Below, piece by piece: positions 21,473 to 34,489 of a stretch of DNA of 64,000 bases. The stretch is taken from the NCBI GenBank assembly GCA_022701365.1, contig JAKUHH010000216.1:496001-560000 (forward strand). Direction: 5' to 3'. Each line of letters begins with the position of its first letter. Within the stretch, counting starts at the first letter, position 1. A model generated the notes under the pieces. It did not search any database. It worked only from the letters and a program-made list of their open reading frames with translations, and was not told where the DNA came from. This stretch comes from Mycocentrospora acerina (Eukaryota > Ascomycota > Dothideomycetes > Pleosporales). The translations under genes and the position numbers were made by a program.

Positions 21473-21822
21473 GTTGGATGTGGAAGGCAAGGCTTGCAAT
21501 GCAGCTGTGTTGTGTATGTAGCACTATGGTCGTGTCTTTGATGACGTTGTTTGTTAGGCTAATTCAGATTTCGCGTTAAGAAGGACCCACTTCGCCGAGG
21601 GGCAAGTCCCCGCACATGTATCGATAAACACGAAGATCTCATCAACCATCAGCCACGATTTGGTACCTGCATGCAATGGATTGAGCGTGATAAAAGCCAA
21701 GGAACGGAACACATTGAGTCATTCAGAGGTGGCCTAAAATACTGCCTTTTTCGTTATACGCATGTTGTAACTGTACTTGCTATGGCGAAGCATATCATGG
21801 TTGATCTTGATTTGGTATATAA
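21473..21822. promoter_or_regulatory. SKI2 promoter / 3' flank of CSM3
   Basis: This 350-bp spacer lies between two minus-strand genes and must contain the SKI2 promoter and the CSM3 3' UTR. No gene or clear motif was recognised. Confidence 0.5.
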
Positions 21823-22682
21823 TCACCACATGTCCTCCATATCGGCCATGGCCTCCATCTCGTCTGCGAACGGATCATTCTCAGGAACGACTGTACGGGA
21901 AGGTAGCGTCTTTGACACTGATGTACCTGGTTCAACGCTTTCTGCCAGCAGTGCGTCCAACTCGTCTTCATCGGGATCTTCATCTGCTGTAGCATCCTCC
22001 TGTCGATCGTGTGCCTGCTGTTGCCATGCAGGTGCGGATAGAGATTCTTCAATATTCTTGTTTGACTCCACGCCCTCCGTTCTGTCCAGATGATGCTGCT
22101 CTGGTGTATTGCTTGTTGAATTATCGTTGATATCACCATCCTCGTCCTGCTCTGTGGTACGCCTAGGTTTGCCTTCATTTATCCATTCTTTCCTCATCAA
22201 ATGCATTCGCTTTGTATGTCCGACTTTCTCGATTATCGCAAGAGCGTCCGCAAATTTGGCACGAGGATAAAGGTCGTCGAGCCACAACTGGTACATGTTC
22301 AGCATGCGGGCGATATCTCCATACTGCTGGACATTTAGTGAAAGCGATACATTGCATTAAGAAGTGACCCTACCTCATGGCCTTTCCCTTTGAAACGCAA
22401 GCGATCTTTCGAGATCCTTCTTAGCCTCGGAATGCCTGCATCTGAGGCTAATCGCTCTTCATTGAGCTTGGGTATTGGTATTCGCTTCTTTGTGATTGTA
22501 ATTTCCTCATCGATACCGAGCCCTGATCCTGTAGGATCAGCATCTCTGTTGCTCAAGCGCCCTGTTGGTACTGAATTGTTATGCGTGGTCGCGACGTTCT
22601 GTGTGTCTGTTAAGCCATTCAGAATATCGTCAAGTTCATCGTCCGAGGGGACATTGCGCGCTGGAGGATTTTGTAATGCCAT
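21823..22682 (-). CDS. CSM3: Csm3/Swi3 replication fork protection complex subunit
   Basis: Two exons (22682-22374 and 22326-21823) give 270 aa; the 47-bp intron has a GTAGGG donor and a CCAG end. The N-terminus MALQNPPARNVPSDDELDDI is acidic. The conserved Swi3 domain spans the intron: RIPIPKLNEERLASDAGIP, LRFKGKGHEQYGDIARMLNMY, then QLWLDDLYPRAKFADALAII and HTKRMHLMRKEWINE. The remainder is acidic and disordered, ending in FADEMEAMADMEDMW. In yeast and fission yeast Csm3/Swi3 pairs with Tof1/Swi1 to travel with the replisome, stabilise stalled forks and support S-phase checkpoint signalling; the animal counterpart is TIPIN. It is divergent from the THO subunit gene with 427 bp between ATGs. 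Length fits the family. Confidence 0.92.
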
Positions 22683-23109
22683 CTACTGTGAGCAGGCTTT
22701 CAAATTATGTGTAAAGACGCGATGGTTGGTTGTGTATTTAAGTTTCACAATTCAGCTCTGAACTGGTACGGCTTCTAAGAATCAATTCGTTGCACGCGTA
22801 AATCGCGCGACGCGACGCGTTCTACAGTTGCGTCTTGTGCTAGACGTATATGGTTAGTCTCTTGGCGTTCAGGAAAGCTCTGGACTTTGATTGCCATTGA
22901 CTAGGGTCTGACATCGAACAACGAATATCAAAACCCACAACTATACTCAGAGACAGAAGTCGACAGTACTACAGAACTGACGAACACTGTCAAGGAACTT
23001 TGCAACGTTTGAAGCAGCAAATACAGACATAACGTTCCTTTGTTTACAGTAAACCTTTCCACGACGATCAATACGCCAAAGTAACCGACTCAAGTCCAGA
23101 TCACTCGCC
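22683..23109. promoter_or_regulatory. Divergent promoter between CSM3 and HPR1/THOC1
   Basis: The 427 bp separate the ATGs of two divergent genes, so they must carry both core promoters. One segment near 22795-22822 is CpG-dense (ACGCG/GCGCG repeated, e.g. CGCGCGACGCGACGCG) and includes perfect ACGCGT hexamers matching the MCB (MluI cell-cycle box) bound by MBF-type G1/S factors. This suits the S-phase gene CSM3, but the link is inferred from motif and position only. Confidence 0.45.
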
Positions 23110-25274
23110 ATGGCTGTTCCTGCTGTCGACTCCAACAATGCTATTGCAGCGAGGTTAGACCACCTATTACGACGGGCGCGTATTGTTAAACCCAGCACCT
23201 CAATCGATCCACCGCTGCAGGTTTCGGAACTTGTGCCCGAAAATGAGCCTCTGCTGGGTAAGATAGAAGGTATGAAGCAGTTGGCAGTAGAGAGTGCAGT
23301 GCGGAGTCTGTTCTATGCAAATCTTGTTAGTCTGCCGTCATTCTAATATTTTCTCGAGCTCATGTGTACAGCAAGCAAGTAAGATTGATGAGCCTGCCTT
23401 CGTGAACATCTGGAATCTGTTTGACATCGTACAATATTGTTGCGACCGTAGTACGTATATTATTTTTCGTCGGCAGAGAAAGAATAATCTAACTGGAATA
23501 GACTATTGTTCTCCACAAGTGACACTACTGCTCATGGAAGAATTACTTGACGGTCAATCAATCGAGGACTGTTACAAGTCATTTGGTTTTCTCGAATCAC
23601 GAAGAGAAGCTATTATTGCAGTACGTCTCCGTCAAGATTGTATATATTTGTATTGACCAGAGCCCAGATCAGTTCTAAGAACAAAGACCTGGTCATACTT
23701 CGATTATGCAATGAACTGCTTCGTAGGGTGTCTCGCGCAGAGGATCCAGTGTTCAGTGGACGCGTCTACATATTTATGTTCCAAAGCTTTCCACTAGGAG
23801 ATAAAAGCTCCGTCAATCTTCGCGGAGAGTTCCACGTAGAGAATGTTACCACTTTTGAGGACTTCCTAAAAGACTCGAACACAAGCCAGGACACCATGCA
23901 AGTGGAGGCAGATGTGCCTGAGTTTTTTGCCAAAGAACAACCGAACCCGGACGATAAAACAGGAGAATCCAAAGTTGCAGAAAATCGTATAGACGACGAG
24001 CCTGCTATTATGGATATTGACACACTCTACCCAGTATTTTGGTCCTTGCAGCACTCCTTCTCAAACCCTCCCAGCTTATTTGAGGAAGACAAGTTCAAGC
24101 ACTTCCAGAAGAGCTTGGAGGCGACACTTGCCAAGTTCAAAGTTGTGCCAAAAGTCATACAGTCTGGAGATTCCGACCGTAAAAAAGGGTCAAAACCTCG
24201 ATCAGACGATAACTATGATACGTTTGCAAACACGTTCAACCCTAAATATCTTACGAGCCGAGATTTGTTCACGCTTGAGGTACGCTGCTGTCGGAATAAC
24301 GAAAACAAGCCGAGACTAATTATTCACAGCTTAGTGACCTTGCTTTCCAACGCCATATCCTTGTCCAGGCACTTATTCTCATCGACTTCCTTCTGACGCT
24401 AACGGACAAGTCCAAAAACAGACCGTTGTACCAGAATGCACAGAAAGCCATGCAGTACGATTTCACACTCCGTGACGATGATGTGAGTATTTCCATGGCC
24501 CCCACTCTTTTCGGCTCTGCGCGGCGGCCACGATCATCTCAGTCTCGACTGACTCCAGAGCACAGACCGCATGGGCATCGGGCATCAGGACCACCATCGC
24601 AAATTACTTGCAGGAGGGCCCAGACGGCAAGTTCTACTACCGCATGGTAGATACGGTGCTCTCTCGCGACAAGAATTGGGTGAGATGGAAGATGGAGAAC
24701 TGTCAACCGTTTACTCGTCAAAGAATCCCAACGAAAGCCTTTCTCGAAGCAAGATCAGGGGCACAGAAAGCAGTGGGTCTGAAGAGACCATCCAAGCCGT
24801 TAGGCGTTGGTAGTGCCTTGGATTTCCTTCGCAACACTGAAGCAGAAAATGGACTCGCACAGCTCCGAAAAGCCGATAGGTATAGCCCCCGTTCATCCGG
24901 TTGCTCCAAAACACGACTTGTCTCTTACGCTAGTCAGATTCAACGTTCCAAATGCAGAATTATATGCGAAAAAGGTTCAAATGACTGATCTAGATCTGGA
25001 GCTCGCTGGATCAGAGGAAGCAAAGCGTGAGTTAGAGGATAAGAAATCCAGTTATATTTGGAGAGGGCTCCGTCTAGCCTCCAAGCAACAGCTAAGTCTA
25101 TTCGACAAAATCGAGCCTGGCAAAGGACTAGAGCCACTTCACCCGGCAGGTTCCTTCCCAGAAGAGACAAGTAGCAACACAGCACCCATCTCTTCGGAAG
25201 GTCGGGATCATGGCATCGAGGAGCAACGGGCCGATGAACAAAGCCAAATGACGGTGGATAGGGTGGCTGAGTAA
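23110..25274 (+). CDS. HPR1: THO complex subunit 1 (Hpr1/THOC1)
   Basis: Seven exons (23110-23325, 23372-23450, 23502-23620, 23668-24279, 24330-24482, 24566-24879, 24938-25274) give 609 aa. Introns are 46-83 bp and the frame closes exactly. THOC1-family features include DEPAFVNIWNLFDIVQYCC, SPQVTLLLMEELLDGQSI, the very conserved SSKNKDLVILRLCNELLRRV and FSGRVYIFMFQSFPLGDKS, then TLYPVFWSLQHSFSNPP, HILVQALILIDFLLTL and KFYYRMVDTVLSRDKNWVRW. THO couples transcription elongation to mRNP packaging and export and limits R-loops, in the nucleus. The acidic linker around 23870-24000 is a family trait. For the sixth exon the nearer AG (24558) breaks the frame; the one at 24565 keeps it. The C-terminal tail (after SLFDKIEPGKGLEPLHPAG) is disordered. 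It shares a divergent promoter with CSM3. Confidence 0.94.
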
Positions 25275-28200
25275 TGGCTAGTGTTTTTGGCGCCGAGGCG
25301 AGAAATGAGCGAATTGTACGACTGATCAAAGCATACACTTCGCTCCCAGAGTTTCTTCTTGCAACGACGTGCAGTATAGCAAGAACAGTGGCGTATTTTT
25401 GTCGGAGGATTTCTGTGGATACGCGAGGGAGATGCAGTTAATGGTTCAGTGGACGTACATCTCCCGAGTCGATCCTCCACACATTGAAACGAGTCGTTCC
25501 TTCACGATGTGAACAGCCGCTATCGGTGCCGTTGAATTCGCAACGCTCCGACCTTTCAGAGGCGGGAGTGGCGCGGGCAGAATGTGGAGACGCAGCGTCG
25601 CCTCAATTCAACCCTTCTCATCTAGGACGACGTGCGAACGCCTGGGCGCGAGTGATCCTTCTTCCAGTCCGCACCTCGGTATAACGGCAACAGCCGAGAA
25701 ACCTGGGTGTCGTTCCTGACTAACTGTGGACGTGGAATATCCTGACGCCTGAGTAATGAACACAGCATAACAGCTGCTGTCAAGGGCCAGGCGGGGAACA
25801 GACGGAACAATGGGGCTGCTGCAAAAATTGGCCGAGCCCGGCAGTTGAGCCTCGTCAGTCAGCTGTTGTCCCACGTTCATGGGCGATTCTGCAGCGTCCT
25901 GAATTGAAATGAAAGGACATCGTATCACCTTTCACCGCCGATGTCCGCTGCCCGATGCCCGCTGCGCTCGGGTTTCGTGATGTGTTCTGATATTCGGTGG
26001 AATTGTTTCTCTGCCAAGTGCCGAACCAAGGCAGGATGAAAGCAGCAGTCTGTTTCCAGACACCAACAGTTGGTAGCCAGAATCAATGCATGTTCACAAC
26101 ACACTTGGCCGCCATGTTTCGGAGGGCGCCCGTTTGCTGACCTCGATACCCATGCGTCCATCAAACCCGCACATGCTCCCTCTTCCACCAATGGTCCATG
26201 GAGGTAGCGGTGGCGGTTTCGCCAGTCTCCTGTCATTTCACTAGGTATTCCGCTCCCATCCGTGCAAGAACCAAGACTGGGCAGCGTTTTGGCAGCACCC
26301 ACAAGGCCGTTCTCGGCCGATGCGGTTCTTGAACATTGCGTATGCTGGAGGTGTGTGTGATTTTGCGCCGTTGCGAAACGGCGACTCAAAACACTAGCCG
26401 TCCCCCGTATGCTTCACGGCGCACGAAGCGGTGTGCTGCTTATTTTGGCAATGTGCCCGTCCGTGCCGAAGACTAAGTAGTAGTTAGTGCTTGGTTGCTC
26501 TTGCTGCTTGTACCAAAGCTGCTCCTCGACGTGTTGTCTAGCTACGGGCGATTTCCTGCGTTGGGCTGTTGGCGCTGACGATCACCGCGAAAGCTCCATT
26601 CGCAAGACAAGCATGTGTGGCTTGCGATCACGGCGAAGGCTGACAGCCCCTGCGGAGAACAGGAACAACAAAACGAGGGAGACTGTCGCAGCCTCTGATT
26701 CACCGAAACAGACGTCTGCCCACACGAGACATTGTATTGTCGCGCTCAGTGTGGGCTCGTATTGACAGCTGCGTCACGTCAATGGTTACCGCTGTCAAGC
26801 AGCCACCGACGGACGACCGGCGTTGCACCACACAACAAGACAGGCTTCGAGAAACGGCATGGCTCCTATTTTCCCGCCGTACGGGGCCTTCCTTCCTAGC
26901 GGGCCGAGCTTTTCGCCGTTTGGATCGTCCGTCCAGATCTGTCGGTCGCTATTCGCACGCGCATCCCATTGGTAGGGGTGCATAGCTAGGCGCTCGACTA
27001 TTCACTACGACTGATCGCGCAGGTGCACAGTACGAGAGGCACAGAGCCAGCTAGAAGCAGTTCGCTGCCCGACGCTTACTATGTCGGCTGAAGTTTCTCA
27101 AGTATGCATGCGACTTCATGCATTACAGCAGGCGCGATGGGCGGCTCCAAAGACTCGCAAGGCTGATGCCGCATGTGCCTGACGCAATCTCGTGGGCCAG
27201 AACCGTTATGAGACGACCGTCCGAGGAACGTATTTTGCAAGCATCCACCGGGGCTGGTAGGCTTGCTTGTCAGTGGTTACTCGACATTAGCATGGACCGC
27301 GCACCCTGCACAACACGCGCAGGTTGGCATCTCCCGCTATCCAAGTCCGACCTCATCATCACAACCTGAGCCACACCACCACAATTTCGTCCGCCCACGG
27401 CTTGGACGAACTAAAGCAGCGACGACAGCATAGACCCCGCAACAAGCGTTGCCGAGCCTGTACCCTGTGCAACATCCCTGTCTCTGACGCTGCGGGTCCC
27501 TGGAGCTCCCGTTGTGCTTTGGCCATGCATCAAGCCAATTATGGCGTCCCCATCTGCCTTGACGGTCGATTGCTCGACGCCACTAGTCATTCCTTGTTCG
27601 TCGGCGGTTTAACACACAAGCCCTGGTCCGCTGCACATGGTCTGTTCGGCCCTCCATGTTCATGCACTGGTCGCTGTCTACCTCAAGGAGGGCACCCTGG
27701 TTCCTATAACACATGACCAAGTGCCTTCGATTCGCCCGCTCCCGTCTTTGCTTCAATGAAGGCCCACGTCCCGAGCTACCGCACCCCTGTGCCCTGAAGT
27801 CTTTCGTCTCTCTTAGCCCTTGACGTTAGTCACGCTTGTCGTTGTGTAACAAGTCGCTTCCAGATCCGCGAAGGTTATCATATCTCCCCAAGAGAGGCCG
27901 CAGTCCCAGCGAGGTCACCCCCCAGCCTTCGTACCGCCTCTTAACCCCAGTCCATCCAGATCGTTAACAGAGTTGTGCCATCAAGCCTCTCTGTCTGAAC
28001 GGTTTGTTCTTCTCATCTGCCAGGCGATTCTTGACTCTTCTCACAAGAAATTTGCCATCATCAACACCAGAATTCACCCTTCACTCCCCTTGAGCTAGCC
28101 AACTGCTCATTTCCAGTCCTGTCGAACTATTCTCGGCCGACGTCAATCTTATTCGGTCCACGGCATCACGTCCCAGTAGTTCTAATTAGAGCGGACGTTG

Positions 28201-28739
28201 CACCGAACCTACACGTTCCAGGTCTATCTTGGGTACAACACACCACCCTTTCCGGACCCCTTGCACACAATTCAACAATTGCACATCTCTCCGACTCGGC
28301 ATCTTGAATCTGCTGGTCGTAACAGATTCGTATTCTGCAAGTCCACGGTGTTATATACTCTGCTACCAGCAAGAGCATTACTTTGACCTACTCCTTTGCT
28401 GATCACCCGCTTCCAACCCCGCACTAAACCCAGCACTCCATCAAGAGTGCCTACAATAAGCTTCACCCGATTGCTTTCTTCTTTAGCTATTATCGTGGAT
28501 CATTTGCGTCGTCAGCAGCACGCTCGCTTGCGCTATTGATTGAACGGTTGCTTCTTACTTAGTTCCTGTATTACGAACCACTCTACAGTCACTGAGTTTC
28601 ACTTCGGGGCTGTGCAACAAGGTAAACACCTACCCTGTCACAAGCATAAGTCCTAGCTAACCATGTGCCTGTTAGGAGCCCACCGAGTTGTTCAACCAAC
28701 TCTATTTCTTCTGCAGAGTAACCAGTGTCCAAGGCGCCA
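25275..28739. other. Gene-poor 3.4-kb region upstream of the homeodomain gene
   Basis: No gene could be supported. Frames are short (at most about 155 codons), occur on both strands and resemble nothing known. Composition is moderate GC without long simple repeats until about 27.7 kb, where CT-rich sequence begins; this suits a long promoter plus leader for the regulator at 28740. A probable 5'-UTR intron is at 28622-28675. Confidence 0.6.
28622..28675 (+). other. Probable 5'-UTR intron of the homeodomain gene
   Basis: The donor CAAG|GTAAAC at 28622, branch GCTAACC about 17 bases before TTAG, and end at 28675 form a normal 54-bp fungal intron. A second AG at 28716, after a pyrimidine stretch, is an alternative acceptor. 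An in-frame TAA at 28719-28721 lies between either acceptor and the ATG at 28740, so this would be a leader intron and not a coding one. Confidence 0.55.
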
Positions 28740-30435
28740 ATGATTGACGGAAACTTCATCATTCCTCTGTCTCCCCCTTGTTCACCGCGCTTGTCTGCGT
28801 ACAGTACAAGTCCTGCAGAGAACGAGTGGCAATCTACAGCGGAACACACTCCTCCACATTCGGATAACGACATGGCCATGCTTCAAGCTGAGCATGCAGC
28901 ATACAATTTCGAGGCCAATCGTCCTATGATGAGGACACACAAGAGCTCACCCTACTTGTTACAGAGCAAGAGCCAACTGAGTTCTGATCAGTCGCAACAC
29001 AGACTAAACAGAATTGAATCGGACGATTTACCTGTCATGAATTTTGGTGGCTCTGCTCCTACAAGTCCGGTCTCTAGACTGACACCTTCGTCGATACATG
29101 ACGAAGCCAACGAAGAGAGAATAGAGGATGACGGTGACGAACTCATTGACGATGAGAAGGATGATGTAGCCGAGGGCGAGAGCAACGACGACGAGAGAAC
29201 ACTCACAGCAGCAGAGATCCGGGCTGCAAAGCGCAAGATGAAGAGATTCAGACTCACTCATAACCAAACCCGATTTCTCATGAGTGAGTTCGCTCGTCAA
29301 GCGCACCCGGACGCTGCTCATCGGGAGCGACTGTCCCGTGAAATTCCAGGTCTCAGCCCTCGACAAGTGCAAGTTTGGTTCCAGAACAGGTAGGCAACCC
29401 CTTTAAAAGCTAGCCACGACATTACTAACCCTACATAGGAGGGCAAAGCTGAAGCGACTGACTAGCGATGACCGCGAACGTATGATGCGATCTCGAGCTC
29501 TACCAGACGACTTTGACATGGCCCAAGCACTTCACACTCCATTTAGCAATTCTCAAGGCATCAGCACACCGCTCGCTTCTCCTGCTCCTTACACTCCAGG
29601 TTTCCCCGATAACAACATGATGCGGCCGTTGAGTGTCGACACATTCCGCCGAGGGCCACTCGACTCTCACATGCCGTCGACAGGAATTAGCCCGGCATTT
29701 GGTGGATTTGCCTTTACACCTCCTCAATCAGCGACTTCGCCAATATCTAACCAAGACACTTCTTCGTTCGGCTTCACTTCAGCTGCGCTTGAAACCAGTC
29801 CAAAGTCAGCATTATCCTTCTCCATGACAGTCAGCGCTTCGCCAGCGTACGCAACACACCACAGTATGCCACGACTTGCGCTTCACACGGAGCGCCTGGC
29901 CAGGGCCGCTCGAACAGAATCCATGAACTCTCCTCTCAGGACCAGCATGAGCTACAACAACGACAATATGAGCACATCAAACGACTCTTCAAGTCACGGC
30001 GATGCAGCACGTTCATACCCCAACTCGATGATGCCATATGGTCTCGGCTACTCTTGTAAGTACCCTATTACGACCGCACAAAAGCACCATCTAACAATCT
30101 CAGATGCTTCTATACCAGGCTTCCAAGCAACCAGCTCCACAAGAATGCGCTCCTTTTCCAACGGCGTACCCCGCCGCATCGAACTGAGCACACACTACCC
30201 CCCAGGCCGTAACACATCTACCCCTCAAACAGCACAGTTCCCATCGTACGCTGGTACCCCACTAGCGACACCACACAACTATGCTATGTCGCAGATGAGC
30301 GCACCTCACCACCTAACCTCGTTCTCCAACTCGTACATGCGCACCGATTCTGCGCATGGTGATCACTACTCTGGTATGGGATCAGCACTGAGAGAAGTCA
30401 TGGAGGGGTCGCATCACGGCGAAGAGCAGTACTGA
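28740..30435 (+). CDS. Homeodomain transcription factor, HTF1/HOX2-like
   Basis: Three exons (28740-29389, 29439-30055, 30104-30435) give 532 aa. The start is the first ATG after an in-frame stop (MIDGNFIIPLSPPCSPRL). An acidic segment (DDGDELIDDEKDDVAEGE) precedes the homeodomain at about residues 163-222: KRKMKRFRLTHNQTRFLMSE, RERLSREIPGLSPRQVQVWF, QNRRAKLKR. The first intron (49 bp) splits the recognition helix between QNR and RAKLKR. Directly after comes TSDDRERMMRSRALPDDFDM, which I associate with the fungal HTF1/HOX2 group that controls conidiation in Magnaporthe and Fusarium; that assignment is from memory. The second intron (48 bp; GTAAGT, CTAACAATCTCAG) is in phase, so skipping it would only add 16 residues. 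The rest is Ser/Pro/Thr-rich. Nuclear DNA-binding regulator. Confidence 0.9.
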
Positions 30436-33400
30436 GCGTCAAGTGATGATTATTTAGCTCTGTCAATTTGACGGCAGCAGCAGGCGTTATAGCTCTGGAA
30501 CCATGGGCAAGCAGCGGTGGCAAAACTGTACATATTCGGTGTTTGATTGTATTCTCTTTTGTTTAGATACCAGTCTCGCTCTGCAGACCCTCTTTGGTGG
30601 TTATTTTCCTCTTTAGCAACGCAACGCCAACGCCAACGCCAACGCCTTTCCTCACCTCATGGGTAGCACGACGGCGTGTCGCACGATTTACAGAAGTTTT
30701 TTTGCCATTTACACATTTATCTTTTTGTACATATCACATAGCCTTGGGCTATAAACCAAATATTGTTTCCATTTTAGCCGTTGAGCGTTTTTTTAGATAC
30801 TCTTAAAAAAAAGGGCCCTTCTCCTACCCCCTTCAAAAGAAAACCCCCCATTTTTAGACAGGCGAAAAAAAACACGAATGAATGCTGGTATATACTATAG
30901 TTCTCTCTTACAATTAAGACATGTTCATTTCCCCAGCTTCTCGCTCTCTCCCTCCCTCCCTCTGCGCACAACTGTTTGGCGCTCCGTGCATGAAAATACC
31001 CGGCGGCGGCGGCGGCGGCCACAACGACGATGACAACGGCATGTGGGCGCGAGCGAGCGAGCGTGCGTGCGCGCATGAACTTGGCCACTGCCCCCCCCCC
31101 CTTCCCCTCTCCCCCCCGGCTTTAAAAGCAGGACCGTCTTTCGGGGGCGAGCAAGGCTTGGCCGTTCGACCTTTTGTCGCTCGCGACTAGCCTCGTCTCT
31201 CGCCGCCGTATTTGCACAGCGTACAATCGTTTAGCTGGTTAGGTCGGCTTGTCGTTCCCACCCAGTTAGTTGCCTGCTTTGCCCTTTTTTTTGCCTGATA
31301 CACACATACCCCTTGCTTCCTTCCTTCATTCCATTCCATTCCCCTACCTATATTCCTTATCCCCCCCTCCCCCCCCTCCCCCTCCCCTACCTTTTGGAGC
31401 GTGAGCGAGTAAGTGTGTGTGTGTGTGTGTATATATGTGTACGTGCGTACGTGCGTATGTATGCACAGCACCGTTGCGGCTTTTGGCGAGTAGCTGGTGC
31501 AGTAGTTTGGGTACAAAACGGTGCGGTGCGGTGCCTAGCTCATGTTCGATTTAGCCCATCACACCGCTGCGTGGGGGATGCAACTCGGTGGGTCTTCTCC
31601 CGACGTGGGCTAGGGATCGTGAGAGAGGAGATGAGATGGGGCCTCGATTTCACGGGGTAAAGGAACGGTTTCCTTGAGAACAGGGGGGGGGAAAGGGAGG
31701 GTTCGGTAATAGTGATTGTCACTTCATGATGTCACGGCGCTAATCATCTCTAGAGCCTACCACTGCTGCTATTCCATTGCATCAATGTGCCTTCATCTCA
31801 TGAACATGGTACGATTAGTTTTGAACTCGGTCCGGGATCGCGGGCTCAAGTCGGCGAGCACTTCTTCGCCACGACGTGCTCATTTGTTTCCATCTCCATC
31901 GCCACGAGCGCCTCCCCATTGCCCTGCATCAACTTCCCCTAACCAAGCTTCAGTCAATTTCCTCCTCTCCACATGATATACAGGGATTGACTGATCTGTG
32001 GAGCTAAACCCCAGAGACTTCCTCTACTCTACCCCAGACAGACACGGAGCCAGCGGGTCAGGAACCGAAAATCGACGACCACGACGAAGCATGCAAGCGC
32101 CTTTCAGTGCCATGGATCCGTGCGTTTAATTGTCGTGGACCAGAGGGTTGGTATGCTGAATACGTGACACTCTCGCGTGCATGTAGGTCAGTCATGGGGT
32201 GTTGAGATACTCCATGTGCATTTTGTGTTTTGCGGGGAAATATCATGGTGGAGATCGGCCTCTATAGGCTCGCTTTGGTGGGTACATGGGGAAGTCTGGG
32301 GGAGGGGCATGGTATGCAAGAAATTTGGAGTTTGGAGAGCCGGAAAGAAGTATGTGTTTTTTCCGGTAGGGCAGCGTGGAGGAGAATGCTGGTCGTGGAT
32401 CGGAGTTTCGGCTGGTCATGGCTGATGGGGACTTTATTGGGAAATGTGTTGACTGTCAGCCAGGAGTCAGACAGACAGAGTGGTAAGAAAAAAACTGCTT
32501 CTGGGCTTGACTCATGCGAGATGTACCTGTCAGCAAAGAGTTCGAGCGGGTGTTCCCTCCCTTCCGGACAGATTCGAGAAGCTCGCAACATCGAGTGGCT
32601 GGCTAGCACAAGATGTTGCTTGACATGGAAAACGTGGTCAGTGTGGTCTGCTGATTGCAGCTTGATGGTGACCAATTGAGCCTGTGTTGCTGGTGTGGCA
32701 GTGTGGTACCATTTTCTGGATAAACAGACCTGGTCGCATATTATCTGATAGTCTGATGTAGGATTATGCATAACTCCGACCGATCGTGAAGGGTTCCCGT
32801 CTCAGCCATGGCGAGGGTCGTCACGAAGATCAAGGAACCCGCATTTGAGGGCGCCCGAAGCCTCTTAGGGCTGAGCAGTGCTCTTAATCATGGTATTGTG
32901 TGCATCGCAAACATGCACTTCATGTAGTGCCGCTTTTACCCCTTCCCCGCATCCTTTGTGTAGGTAAGGCGGCCAGCACGGAAGGGAGGGACGCTGCAAA
33001 CAAGTGCCGAGGCGGTGCAGGTACACGGCGTGGCCACAAAACTCCCATAGCGGTTGACGTTGGCTAGTTGGGGCGGAAGATTCCAGGATTGAGACTGTAT
33101 CCCGCAAATCGCAAACATGGAGTATCTTATACAGCCTATTGGTGTGCTCGAGGCCGACAAGTCCAAGTGCAAGATGTGATGGAGAAACAGGGATCCTGCT
33201 GGCATCTGGGATTTACTCAGGGCCAGCCTCGTGCGAAGTCGACTACTGTCCGTCTTACCCCCGGGTGTGCGACCGGTGCAGAGCACCCCAACCGCCACAA
33301 AAGCGACGTTGCTTGTTTGGGAACGGAGTGAATGGCTGCAGGGTAGCACCATTGGGCGAGCACGGAAGTACGAGCCAGAGCGCTTGAGGTTGTGCAGTTG

Positions 33401-34139
33401 ACCCAAAGCTAGCATTGCTCACATGCCAAACTGGCGCTGGAGGCCGATTCATTGCACTGCCTACGGCTAGCGGTATGCATGGCCATGGTGGATGGGTGTG
33501 GTGGAAAGGTGGAATGTGGGAATTGATACGGGACGGGAAGGAGCATGGAGTTGGATGTAATGGATGGCGGGGCGCTGCGTTGTGACGATGTGACGATGAT
33601 GCAGAGAACGGCACGAGCGGAAGTGGATCGATATTGATGAAAAAGGAAGGAATGCCAGCTCACGACATCAAGACGCTCGTGGTCGCCGTCCTGCACGAGT
33701 CGTCAGCCGCGGTTGGCAAACGGCCAACGTTGGTGGATGCGGCCAGCATCTTCTCACCGTTGAGCGTCTTCGCGTTGCCTCCTTCCTCTCTCGACTACAT
33801 GCGCTATTGGGCCAAAGGATCAAAAGGGCTACGCGAGGCGCCCTTAGTGCCCGAAGCAAGTCGTGTTGTGCAGCGACGACAAGGCTGTTGACACCCGACG
33901 CTGTGCGGTAATTCGACGACAATACGACGCAGGATCGTTCAGCGGCTGGCGCCGTGGGCTTTTTTCGCGACTTGACCTGACTGCAGCGGCGAAGGCGCTT
34001 GCCACTCGCTCGTCAATCGGCATGTGGAAACTGGGGAAATTGGGCTGGGCATGGCAGAGGCAGACGTGGACGGCGAGAGGTGGAAGTTCTGTGCCCGCGG
34101 TCGACGGTGGCTGCTCGTGAACAACATGACATGGCTTGG

Positions 34140-34192
34140 ACACTTTTGCATTTGGACACTTGGACACTGGGGGCACTGGGACACTGGGACAC
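34140..34192. repeat. GGACACTG/GGACACTT octamer minisatellite
   Basis: About six degenerate copies of GGACACTG (with GGCACTG and GGACACTT variants) are in tandem. This is one of three short octamer or heptamer arrays in the gene-free interval. Confidence 0.8.
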
Positions 34193-34436
34193 CTGAACGT
34201 GTGGTGGGGTAGGTTCGTGCGCAGTCGTTCTCCTGGAGCTGCCTCGCTCCCAGCCCAACGCGTCCGTATTGGCGTGCAGGCCAGGCAGCCGGCATATGAC
34301 GAAAGACATCGTGAGGCATGGGCGTGTCGCTATGCAACGCATCATGCACTCATCGCAGCACACCACTCCCTAGCTCCCCAGCTCCCAACATCCGCCCTTC
34401 TCCTCGGCTGACAGGGGCCGGTGTCCTTGGTCTTGA

Positions 34437-34489
34437 GACCTTGACACCTTGACACCTTGACACCTTGAGGCCTTGACACCTGGAGACCA
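34437..34489. repeat. CCTTGACA octamer minisatellite
   Basis: Five to six tandem copies of CCTTGACA occur, with single GAGG and GGAG variants. The unit differs from the nearby GGACACTG array but has the same length. Confidence 0.85.

Noticed and set aside
28717..28739. Earlier GTG start for the homeodomain protein at 28725
   Set aside because: GTG starts are not expected in fungal nuclear genes and an in-frame TAA lies just upstream; the ATG at 28740 is used.
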